DNA of 64,000 nucleotides. It comes from Phycisphaerae bacterium (GTDB lineage: Bacteria; Planctomycetota; Phycisphaerae; Phycisphaerales; SM1A02). The notes below the pieces were generated by a model. That model ran no database searches, was not told the DNA's origin, and saw only the letters and a list, made by a program, of their open reading frames with translations. The stretch covers positions 1-64,000 of the forward strand of contig PBAX01000012.1 of assembly GCA_002716385.1 (NCBI GenBank), in the 5' to 3' direction. Shown piece after piece: positions 27,202-34,559 of this stretch (position 1 is the first letter of the stretch; each line of letters opens with the position of its first letter). Position numbers and translations under genes: made by a program.

Positions 27202-27288
27202 TGAAGACTCCTAGAATCACGTGCGTCGCACATGTCCATAGTAGTCTCTGAGGCATCACAAGGCGATGACTTTCATCACAAAGGGGGC

Positions 27289-27663
27289 TCAGGCCACTCG
27301 ACGACGCCTTGGGGACCACGCTCGTGGGCGTGGTGTGCCGCCCAGAAGCCGGTCCAGTCGCAGGAGCCGGAGCACCTCTCGAATGGGTTCACTGACATCG
27401 TTGAGCACGAGATCCGAACGAGCCGACTTAGCCATCCGTTCGAATTCCAGACACATTCCCAACGCTGTAATCGACATGGTGTAGACCTCGGAGAGGTCAA
27501 GCTCCAGTCTCTTCACGGACTTGCCACGGTTTCTCATGATCGTGCCAACCGTGGAAGCCAGCCTGGAGGCATCCCGATCAGTCAATCGTGGACCTGCAGG
27601 AGTCACTTTCAGCGTTCCATGCTGCAAATGGCAGCTCTTCAATGCCTGTGAATTCAACGTCAT
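27289..27663 (-). CDS. small STAS-like domain protein
   Basis: 124 residues from ATG 27663, supported by GGAGGG nine bases upstream. The frame extends to 27831 without coding character. The central region VKRLELDLSEVYTMSITALGMCLEFERMAK followed by LVLNDVSEPIREVLRLLRLDRLL matches the STAS fold. The Ser in YTMSITA is at the place of the phosphorylatable Ser of anti-anti-sigma factors, but the canonical DSSG is lost. A basic tail (RPRAWSPRRRRVA) ends the chain. It may act in a partner switch with an unlinked kinase. It lies just upstream of nuoB. Confidence 0.72.
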   Translation of the reverse strand: MTLNSQALKSCHLQHGTLKVTPAGPRLTDRDASRLASTVGTIMRNRGKSVKRLELDLSEVYTMSITALGMCLEFERMAKSARSDLVLNDVSEPIREVLRLLRLDRLLGGTPRPRAWSPRRRRVA

Positions 27664-27856
27664 CTTCAGATTCCCTCCGCAAACGAGTGCGTCTATGGCC
27701 TTTGTAGCCACCCCTGCAATCGGGCCCTCAGGACCTCGACTTGACCACGGAACCCCACCAAACAGCCTAGAACCACCAAATTCGACACTCGGAACCGTCA
27801 GAATCGGAATATTCGTGCAATGAGAGACCACTTCATGCCGTTATGAAGGCATGACC

Positions 27857-29029
27857 ATGCCTTTCTGGATATGCCAAACAGCCTTTCTGGCCCTTGTGCT
27901 CATGACATCCGCAAGCGGCCAGCCCCCCCTGAAGGCCCCGCCGACGCCAACTCCGGAACGCCCCTCGCTCCCCATGGAGATGGATGGCATTCCGCTGCCT
28001 CCATGGTGCTGTGGCACGGATTCGATCGAGCTCGCCCAGAAGCTGCTGCCCAAGCGGTTCAAGCGGCACATGAACTTCAGACATGTGATCCTTACCGACG
28101 CCTCGTGGGATTCTCTGATTCAGATCAGGACAGCCCTTCGTCGAGCCTGGGGTGAATACCGAAGTCTGGCTCGACGACTCGGCGTCGTGCTCATGAAGCC
28201 GGATGAGAAACTGGCCTGCATCGTTTTCAACGATCGCCAGGACTTTCTCGAGTTCTCGAGGAAGACACTGGGGGAATCCGCGATGCTCGAACATGCCGGT
28301 GGATACTTCTCACCCCGATTCAACTGGATCGTCTTCTACGAGCCCGAGCATCAGCAGATGATCGATTATGAACATCAACGTCTGGATGAATACCAGAGAC
28401 ATATCGATGACTCGCGTCGCAACACCTCACTGGACGATCTCGATCCCGAGACTGCGGAAAGAATCGCTGAGACCTGGCAAACGCAGCAGGACTTCATCGA
28501 TGAATCACGAAAGCAGATATCCACATGGGCTGAAAACAGGCGAACGCGAATCGCCGTCCACGAGGCCATCCATCAATTCACCAGCGCCTGCGGCAACTGG
28601 GAAGACAAGGACTCCTGGCCAAGCTGGCTTCACGAGGGGATGGCGACATCGTTCGAGACATCGGATGCCACCCTGGGATTCGGACCAGACAAACTGGCGA
28701 TCCATCGAGACATCCCGTTCAACGGCCTGGTGAATTCCGACCAGCTCATTCCACTACGCGAATTCGTGAACATCGACGGATATGGAGATGTGGATTCCGG
28801 AGCGCTGCATGTCTTCTACACCCAATCCTATGGATTGATCACGTGGCTCTACGAGTACAGGACGCCACAGCTGGCCAGCTTCCTGAAGCATCTGTCCACC
28901 GAACCCGAGCTCGGAGGCAAACATGACGTGGAAGCCGTTTTCGAGAAACACTTCGGAAACATCGAGAAGCTTCAGAAGAGATGGATGAAGATCGAGCGGA
29001 CCGACTGGCGTAGCAAGCGACACGACTGA
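27857..29029 (+). CDS. exported DUF1570-type zinc metallopeptidase candidate
   Basis: 390 residues from ATG 27857. The in-frame ATG 27851 is only one base from the GAAGG, so the second ATG with a seven-base spacing is preferred. A signal peptide (FWICQTAFLALVLMTSASG) is followed by a Pro-rich linker. Numbered from ATG 27851, a gluzincin-like zinc site is visible as HEAIH at 237-241 and a second element WLHEGMA with Glu262 about 20 residues later. This layout matches DUF1570 proteins, common in planctomycetes and annotated as putative peptidases. Activity has not been shown for this protein. It is convergent with yihY. Confidence 0.83.
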   Translation: MPFWICQTAFLALVLMTSASGQPPLKAPPTPTPERPSLPMEMDGIPLPPWCCGTDSIELAQKLLPKRFKRHMNFRHVILTDASWDSLIQIRTALRRAWGEYRSLARRLGVVLMKPDEKLACIVFNDRQDFLEFSRKTLGESAMLEHAGGYFSPRFNWIVFYEPEHQQMIDYEHQRLDEYQRHIDDSRRNTSLDDLDPETAERIAETWQTQQDFIDESRKQISTWAENRRTRIAVHEAIHQFTSACGNWEDKDSWPSWLHEGMATSFETSDATLGFGPDKLAIHRDIPFNGLVNSDQLIPLREFVNIDGYGDVDSGALHVFYTQSYGLITWLYEYRTPQLASFLKHLSTEPELGGKHDVEAVFEKHFGNIEKLQKRWMKIERTDWRSKRHD

Positions 29030-29048
29030 ATCGTTACAGAGTGGCTGC

Positions 29049-30041
29049 TCAGGCCACTGCGGTTCGTCGACGATTGACCAGCTTGCTCACCCGGGCAGCG
29101 ACTGCGGCGAACTGGAGTCCGTACAGAAGGCTCACCCAGTTGAGATACAACCAGAACAGGAACAGCGGCATCAGCCCGAGTGAACCCACAGGCGAGCCCA
29201 CAACCGCCTTGCGAACGTAGATCCCAAATCCCCATTGAGCCAACAGGAGCATCACCGTCGCGACCAGTGCGCCCGAGGCCGTCGCACGCAGGCCGAGCCT
29301 CTGAGCCGGGATGAACAGATAGCCGACGATGACGAGCCCCCATATCAACGCCCAGCTGAGCACACGCTCGGCCACACTGACAATGACGACATGACCGCCA
29401 CCGATCTCGGTCAGCTGGTTCGAACCCCACTGAATCAACCACAGACCACCCGCCAGGAACAGTGGCCCGAGCAGAAGAACGATCAGATACATCCCCCATC
29501 GTCTCCACCACGAACGCCGTCGCCCCCGCCCACTGACGATGCTGAAGGTGGCCTCGATCTCACCGAAGAGCTTGAGCGCCGAATAGACCAGCAGCAGAAT
29601 TCCCAGAATGGTCATCCCCGATGTGTTGTAGCCCGCCGCCTGTGAGGCGGTGTCGCTGATCCAATCACCGAGCGTGAAGGGCGAGTTGCCATCATCCCCC
29701 TGCTTGTCCACCCTCAGATCATGCACCTCGATGGAGTCCAGCTGCAGATGGGCGATAAGCTCAGAGGTCGCTCTTTTGACTTCATCCTCGGTGATGAAGA
29801 GGCTCATGACGGAAGCGGCGATGATCATCAATGGAATAAGCGAAAACAGCAGTCGATACGTCAGCGCCGATGCCATCATCGGTGCGCGGTCCCGCCGCAT
29901 CTGACGGACGGCGATGCGGGATGCGTCGATCAGCACCCTGAGAAATCGATCCCGACGCCGAACACCCTCGGTGGTCATCTTGACCACATGGTTGATTCGT
30001 TTCTCTACCGCAAGTTTCCATTTTCGGAACATGCCGGGCAC
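29049..30041 (-). CDS. YihY/BrkB-family inner-membrane protein
   Basis: 330 residues with about six membrane helices and the family landmarks ALTYRLLFSLIPLMIIAASV, an Ile/Leu-rich stretch LGILLLVYSALKLFGEIEATFS, and C-terminal GSLGLMPLFLFWLYLNWVSLLYGLQFAA. The family was once called RNase BN, wrongly, and its role is unknown. A loop of about 45 residues after the first helices is predicted to face the periplasm. The start is GTG 30041 or ATG 30032, neither with a strong ribosome site. It follows a small membrane-protein gene on the same strand with a 23-base gap, so the two are probably one operon. Confidence 0.9.
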   Translation of the reverse strand: MPGMFRKWKLAVEKRINHVVKMTTEGVRRRDRFLRVLIDASRIAVRQMRRDRAPMMASALTYRLLFSLIPLMIIAASVMSLFITEDEVKRATSELIAHLQLDSIEVHDLRVDKQGDDGNSPFTLGDWISDTASQAAGYNTSGMTILGILLLVYSALKLFGEIEATFSIVSGRGRRRSWWRRWGMYLIVLLLGPLFLAGGLWLIQWGSNQLTEIGGGHVVIVSVAERVLSWALIWGLVIVGYLFIPAQRLGLRATASGALVATVMLLLAQWGFGIYVRKAVVGSPVGSLGLMPLFLFWLYLNWVSLLYGLQFAAVAARVSKLVNRRRTAVA

Positions 30042-30064
30042 GCACCTTCGAAGTTGAAGTCGGA

Positions 30065-30433
30065 TCAGGAAGCGTGGGAGCCCACGAAGATGAAGAAGAG
30101 GGCTGTCCAGATCCAGCTCGATGCGTTCATCACCACTCCGATCACAGCCTTCCCGGGGCCGTGGGTACTTGTCGTAATGCCCATCAAGCCGATGATGAAG
30201 CCGACGATCCCAGCCAATCCAGCCGCGCCCATGATGATCATCAGGACGAAGTCGCCGAGTTGCTCCTCAGGCATCGAATTCCGACCTGCGGAACTCATGT
30301 TCTCGAAATCAGCACCGAGGACACCGATGCCGATGGCAGGCGTGAGGATCTGAACCAACCAGACGATGATCCCGAAACCAAGTGAAATGAGTCCGTAGTT
30401 GCTGCGTCGCCCAGCCTGATTTATACCGGCCAT
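30065..30433 (-). CDS. small membrane protein of unknown function
   Basis: 122 residues from ATG 30433, supported by GAAGGAG ten bases upstream. Three hydrophobic segments are visible (LISLGFGIIVWLVQIL, LGDFVLMIIMGAAGLAGIVGFIIGLMGI and AVIGVVMNASSWIWTALFFIFVG). No conserved charged motif stands out. It probably cotranscribes with the yihY-type gene downstream. The upstream 150 bases separate it from the divergent pseudouridine synthase gene and contain a dyad. Confidence 0.75.
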   Translation of the reverse strand: MAGINQAGRRSNYGLISLGFGIIVWLVQILTPAIGIGVLGADFENMSSAGRNSMPEEQLGDFVLMIIMGAAGLAGIVGFIIGLMGITTSTHGPGKAVIGVVMNASSWIWTALFFIFVGSHAS

Positions 30434-30503
30434 GATGACTAGTCTCCTTCGCTCAGAACCTGATCTGCCGACCAAATAGCCTCGGGCAAGGTAGGCTGTA
30501 TCG

Positions 30504-30529
30504 AATTCAGACAGGCCTGTTCGTGAATT
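30504..30529. promoter_or_regulatory. dyad-symmetric element in a divergent intergenic region
   Basis: A perfect 10-bp palindrome ACAGGCCTGT (30511-30520) lies between AATTCA (30504-30509) and its complement TGAATT (30524-30529). The position between two divergent genes is right for an operator. A related half-like AGGACCTGTC follows at 30531-30540. Nothing in the sequence identifies a regulator. Confidence 0.35.
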
Positions 30530-30583
30530 AAGGACCTGTCGAAGCCGCGAATCCCCGCGGATGGTACCTCAGGCCGGAGCAAT

Positions 30584-31423
30584 GTGGTGACAACTGGCTG
30601 GAACAGCGCGACCCCGGACAACCCCGGGAAACCAACGGGCATGGAACACGACTTCCGGGACGCCTCCCGAGGGGAGCGTATCCAGAAGGTGCTTGCATCC
30701 GCCGGACTTGGCTCGCGTCGTAGCTGCGAGGAACTGATCTCGGAGGGTGTCGTTCGAGTCAACGGCCACCTCGTAGCCGATCTTCCGGCATGGGTCGATC
30801 CCGATCAGGATCGAATCACGGTTCGCGGCAAGGCGATCAGACAACGCACGGCCCGAACCTATGTCATGCTGTTCAAGCCCCGAGGAACCATCTGCACGAA
30901 TGATGACCCCGAAGGCCGCACCAGGGCGATCGATCTCATCAAGCACCCAAGCAAGGCCCGCCTGTTTCCGGTTGGACGATTGGATCAGGACAGTTCGGGA
31001 TTGCTGTTGATGACTGATGACGGCGAGTTAGCGCAGAAACTCACCCATCCCTCTCATGAAGTCGCCAGAACCTATGAGATCATCGTGAAGGGCCGGGTCG
31101 AGGAGTCCGACATCTCCAGACTCCGTCGTGGCATCTTCCTGTCGGATGGCAGAACCGCCAAGCGAGCCTCCGCCGAACGCCTTCAGATCCTCAGAAGAGA
31201 CCGGGATCGGACTCGAATGAGATTGATCCTTCGTGAAGGTCGAAACCGGCAGATTCGGCGAATGCTGGCCAGACTGGGGTTCCCTGTCAAGAAACTCCAG
31301 AGAACCGCGATGGGGACACTCAATCTCAAGGGACTTCAGCCAGGACAGTGGCGAGACCTGACGACATCGGAACTCAGGGCGCTTCGTCGTGCGACGGGTC
31401 TTGATCCGAAGTCGTCTCGTTGA
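30584..31423 (+). CDS. RluB/RsuA-family rRNA pseudouridine synthase
   Basis: Isomerises a uridine in rRNA. In E. coli RluB acts on 23S U2605. About 279 residues. An N-terminal S4 RNA-binding domain (ERIQKVLASAGLGSRRSCEELI...VRVNG) precedes the synthase domain, with the catalytic Asp in GRLDQDSSGLLLMTDDG and later motifs EGRNRQIRRMLARLG. Starts are GTG 30584, GTG 30587 (GGAG seven bases upstream) or ATG 30641. The last would leave only about ten residues before the S4 domain. The 3' end overlaps convergent scpA by 50 bases. Confidence 0.9.
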   Translation: MVTTGWNSATPDNPGKPTGMEHDFRDASRGERIQKVLASAGLGSRRSCEELISEGVVRVNGHLVADLPAWVDPDQDRITVRGKAIRQRTARTYVMLFKPRGTICTNDDPEGRTRAIDLIKHPSKARLFPVGRLDQDSSGLLLMTDDGELAQKLTHPSHEVARTYEIIVKGRVEESDISRLRRGIFLSDGRTAKRASAERLQILRRDRDRTRMRLILREGRNRQIRRMLARLGFPVKKLQRTAMGTLNLKGLQPGQWRDLTTSELRALRRATGLDPKSSR

Positions 31424-32240
31424 ATTCCCGGGATTCCTCCTCGAACGCCTGCTCGAGTTCCTGATGTCGGATGACGTCGGCCTCGGGACGAAGCGTAAGC
31501 CTGATCGGACCTTCGTCCTCCTGCAGAAAATCGACACGATGCATCCGAACCAGCTCGAGTGTCGCCAGAAATAGCCCGAGCCTGTGACTGGCGGTCTGTC
31601 CGGCGAAGATGTCCTGCAGCGTCATCGGCGCGCCACCACGACGCGTGAGACGATCGACCAGATCCGCCTGATGCAATGCGATCGGCGTGTCGTCCACGGC
31701 CACGCGATGGTCCCCCATCGCATCGAAGTTGATGGCACTGGCGATCCGTTCATACGACTCCGCCAGATCCATGACATGGACATCTTCCAGATCAAGCCCC
31801 TCGGCTGGAGGACTGTCGTCGATATCGCTTTTCGCCCGAGCCTCGAGCTGTCGGGAAAAGCGAACACGACCGTCGTCGAGCCGTTCCGCGGCCAGTCGTA
31901 TTCTCTGATACCGGAGGAGCTGACGAATCAGATCGGCCCGAGGATCCTCGGGCGTCCCCTCGAGCATCTCGCCATCTTCATCCTGATCGGTCTCGGGAGG
32001 CGCGATGGTTCTGGACTTGATCTCGACCAGCGTGGCCGCCATGACGAGGAATTCTCCTGCCAGCTCCACATCGACTTTGTCGGCATGGTTCAGGAGTGCC
32101 AGATACTGGTCGGTGATCTCCCCGATCGGAATATCGTGAAGATCCACCTCGGATCTTCTCACCAGAAAGAGCAGCAGGTCCAGCGGCCCCTCAAAGGAGT
32201 CCAGACGCACCTTGTAGTCCTGCTGTACCTGATCCGGCAT
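31374..32240 (-). CDS. scpA: segregation and condensation protein A
   Basis: Kleisin subunit of the SMC-ScpAB condensin, needed for chromosome segregation. 288 residues from ATG 32240, which has GGAGG nine bases upstream. The frame to 32324 is unsupported. The N-terminal kleisin motif is clear (VRLDSFEGPLDLLLFLVRRSEVDLHDIPIGEITDQYL), with AGEFLVMAATLVEIKSR after it and the C-terminal winged-helix part near RLGLFLATLELVRMHRVDFLQ. The RluB-type gene, often linked with scpA/scpB in bacteria, lies convergent with it. scpB is not present here. Confidence 0.93.
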   Translation of the reverse strand: MPDQVQQDYKVRLDSFEGPLDLLLFLVRRSEVDLHDIPIGEITDQYLALLNHADKVDVELAGEFLVMAATLVEIKSRTIAPPETDQDEDGEMLEGTPEDPRADLIRQLLRYQRIRLAAERLDDGRVRFSRQLEARAKSDIDDSPPAEGLDLEDVHVMDLAESYERIASAINFDAMGDHRVAVDDTPIALHQADLVDRLTRRGGAPMTLQDIFAGQTASHRLGLFLATLELVRMHRVDFLQEDEGPIRLTLRPEADVIRHQELEQAFEEESREFNETTSDQDPSHDEAP

Positions 32241-32339
32241 GAAAGCTGGCCTCCGGGGTGAATGGGCGAACAAAGCGGTACAATGGCCACCAAGGTGGCT
32301 CGCACCTGCGAGCATCATAACCACCTCAGGCGTTGAACC

Positions 32340-33413
32340 ATGAGCACCTCACCAATCTCACCCTCGACCCAGGACTCGCAACACCCCGGAGGTGATGACG
32401 CCACATCCGAAATCGGATTCGTCGCCGCCATCCTGGACGGTGAAGCCGCCGCCCTGACCCAGCTTTCAGGATGCCTCACGAGTGACGAATCCGAACGGGA
32501 ACACTGGAAACAGGCGATCGACATGATCGACCGATGCCCGGGGCACGTCGTACTGTGCGGGATGGGCAAATCCGGCCTCGTCGGCGCCAAGATCTCAGCG
32601 ACGATGTCGAGCGTGGGCATCCCCTCCCATGTGGTCCATCCAGCCGATGCCGTTCATGGCGATCTGGGTGCGATTCGACGAGATGATGTGGTCATGCTGC
32701 TGTCCCACTCGGGCCGAACCGAAGAGGTTGTGAATCTGGCCACCATCCTCAAGGCCGACGGGGTGAAACGACTGGCGGTCACGGCTTCGCATGATTCGGA
32801 TCTGGCCAGACTCTGCGATGCGCATCTGGCCCTTGGACCCCTCGAGGAGGTCTGCCCATTGAGCCTGGCCCCCACGACGTCCACGACCATGACGCTGGCC
32901 GTGGGTGACGCGCTCGCTCTGGCCGTCGCCCGAAGACGTTGCTTCAACGAGAAGGATTTCCATCATCGCCATCCCGGAGGCAACCTCGGGGATGGACTTC
33001 GACCCATACGCGAACTCCTTCGGTTCCGCGTCGGCCAGAATCTCCCCGTGCTTCCGGAGACCATGACGGTCGGCGAATCGCTCAGGCAGGCGCAAGCTGG
33101 CGAAGAGGGTTCCTCGCTTCGCGGCGCCGGTGCCATCATGCTGGTCGACAAGGACGGCAGGCTCTCGGGCATATTCACCGACGGCGATCTCAAGAGGCTT
33201 GTCCTGGAACAGGCATCTCCACTTGAGGTCGTGATCAGCGAGGTGATGACCTCGACTCCACGTCACGTGATGGAGGATCAGACCCTGACCGAAGCTCGTC
33301 AACTGGTGACCGAATTCAGAATCGACGAGCTTCCGGTCGTCGATGCACAGGGCAGGCCCGTAGGCATGATCGATGTCCAGGACCTCATGACCCCAAGAGT
33401 CGTATCCGAGTAG
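32340..33413 (+). CDS. kdsD: arabinose-5-phosphate isomerase (KdsD/KpsF)
   Basis: Converts ribulose-5-phosphate to arabinose-5-phosphate, the sugar input of Kdo synthesis. 357 residues. A SIS domain (about 50-195) has VVLCGMGKSGLVGAKISATMSS, HPADAVHGDLG and LLSHSGRTEEVV. Two CBS domains form the C-terminal third (LRQAQAGEEGSSLRGAGAIMLVDK..GRLSGIFTDGDLKRL and VMTSTPRHVMEDQTLTEA..ELPVVDAQGRPVGMIDV). The 30-residue N-terminus is Ser/Thr/Pro rich. It is the first gene of a four-gene operon with an Ntn hydrolase, kdsC and the giant Lpt-like gene, and diverges from scpA over 99 bases. Confidence 0.95.
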   Translation: MSTSPISPSTQDSQHPGGDDATSEIGFVAAILDGEAAALTQLSGCLTSDESEREHWKQAIDMIDRCPGHVVLCGMGKSGLVGAKISATMSSVGIPSHVVHPADAVHGDLGAIRRDDVVMLLSHSGRTEEVVNLATILKADGVKRLAVTASHDSDLARLCDAHLALGPLEEVCPLSLAPTTSTTMTLAVGDALALAVARRRCFNEKDFHHRHPGGNLGDGLRPIRELLRFRVGQNLPVLPETMTVGESLRQAQAGEEGSSLRGAGAIMLVDKDGRLSGIFTDGDLKRLVLEQASPLEVVISEVMTSTPRHVMEDQTLTEARQLVTEFRIDELPVVDAQGRPVGMIDVQDLMTPRVVSE

Positions 33414-33420
33414 CTTCCTC

Positions 33421-33993
33421 ATGTCCATCATCGTCGCCATTCAACGGAACGGGCACGTCACCATGGGGGCGGATACGCTCACCTGCTTTGGAGATGGCGA
33501 GAAGGCCCCCGCCGAAAACTGCCGCACCCGGAAGATTCTCACGATGGGCGATGCGTTCATCGGTGGAACAGGATGGGCCGTCTACGACGACATCATCGAC
33601 CACTGGATGAACGAGAAGGAACCCCCCGCCCTCGATTCGAAGTCCGCCGTCTTCGGCTTCTTTCTGGATCTGTGGCGATCGATGCGGGACGGCTACCCCT
33701 TCGTCAATGATCAGGCCAATTCGAAGGACACCCCCTTCACAGATCTGGACTCGTCCTTTCTCGTGGGAAGCAAGGGAGGTCTCTTCAAGGTCTCGAGTGA
33801 TCTTGGCGTCACTGAATTCAAACGCTATGCCTCGATCGGATCGGGCAGCGAGTACGCCATCGGCGCCCTGGAGGCACTCTGGGATCGAATCGATGATGAT
33901 GAGACACTCGTGACAGCCGCACTGGAGACCGCCTGTCGGCTGGATGTCCACTGCGGCGGATCACTGGATATGGTGAGGGTCCCCACCTCCTGA
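33421..33993 (+). CDS. HslV-like Ntn hydrolase (proteasome-type beta subunit family)
   Basis: 190 residues resembling HslV/ClpQ. After removal of Met1 the N-terminal residue would be Ser1, and position 17 is Asp (MGADT), as in proteasome subunits with Thr1/Asp17/Lys33. A Lys in RTRKILTMGD aligns with the catalytic Lys33 if a small insertion is allowed. The GGTGWAVYDD, SIGSGSEYAIGALEALW and C-terminal ETACRLDVHCGG segments match the HslV layout. No hslU ATPase gene adjoins it. It starts seven bases after kdsD and 29 bases before kdsC, clearly in the Kdo operon. Whether it is an active protease and what it cuts are unknown. An anbu- or proteasome-like relative is the alternative name. Confidence 0.8.
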   Translation: MSIIVAIQRNGHVTMGADTLTCFGDGEKAPAENCRTRKILTMGDAFIGGTGWAVYDDIIDHWMNEKEPPALDSKSAVFGFFLDLWRSMRDGYPFVNDQANSKDTPFTDLDSSFLVGSKGGLFKVSSDLGVTEFKRYASIGSGSEYAIGALEALWDRIDDDETLVTAALETACRLDVHCGGSLDMVRVPTS

Positions 33994-34022
33994 GGCAATC
34001 TGCCGGGATAGACTGGAGAAAG

Positions 34023-34559
34023 ATGCTACCTGACGGCAAAGCACGTATTCGACTTCTCTGTCTCGATGTGGATGGAGTCATGACCGACGGCAGACTTCAG
34101 CTGGATGGCGAAGGTCGCGAGATGAAGACCTTTCATATCCATGACGGTCTGGCCATACGACTCTGGCAGTCGACTGGTCGCACGGTCGCGGTGATAACCG
34201 GGCGAGCCTCCAAGCCCGTCCGGAATCGCTGTCGAGAACTCGGGATCACCCTCCTTGCCGATGGACAAGGCAAGAAATTGCCAGCCTGGCGTGAGCTGCT
34301 CGAACGAACCGGCATTCCCGCCGAGGAAGCCGCCATGGTCGGCGACGATCTTCCCGACATGCCCCTGATCATCGATGCAGGACTGGGCGTCGCGGTGGCC
34401 AATGCCGCACCAGAGGTAAAAGAAGCCGCTGATTTCGTAACGACCTCCAGAGGTGGAGAAGGCGCCATCCGCGAAGTCGTCGAAGCCATCCTCAAATCAA
34501 ATGGTGAGTGGGATCAACTCGTCAGGAGTTATTCCCATGAAGAAGAGAACACCACATGA
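34023..34559 (+). CDS. kdsC: 3-deoxy-D-manno-octulosonate 8-phosphate phosphatase
   Basis: HAD-family phosphatase releasing Kdo from Kdo-8-phosphate. 178 residues. The nucleophile/acid pair is Asp15 and Asp17 in LDVDGVMTDG. Motif II is VAVITGRAS and the last Asp pair is in MVGDDLPDMPLI. Absence of a cap domain fits KdsC tetramers. GGAG lies four bases before the ATG. The stop overlaps the next gene as ATGA. Together with kdsA and kdsD it provides three consecutive Kdo steps. KdsB and WaaA are not in the window. Confidence 0.95.
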   Translation: MLPDGKARIRLLCLDVDGVMTDGRLQLDGEGREMKTFHIHDGLAIRLWQSTGRTVAVITGRASKPVRNRCRELGITLLADGQGKKLPAWRELLERTGIPAEEAAMVGDDLPDMPLIIDAGLGVAVANAAPEVKEAADFVTTSRGGEGAIREVVEAILKSNGEWDQLVRSYSHEEENTT

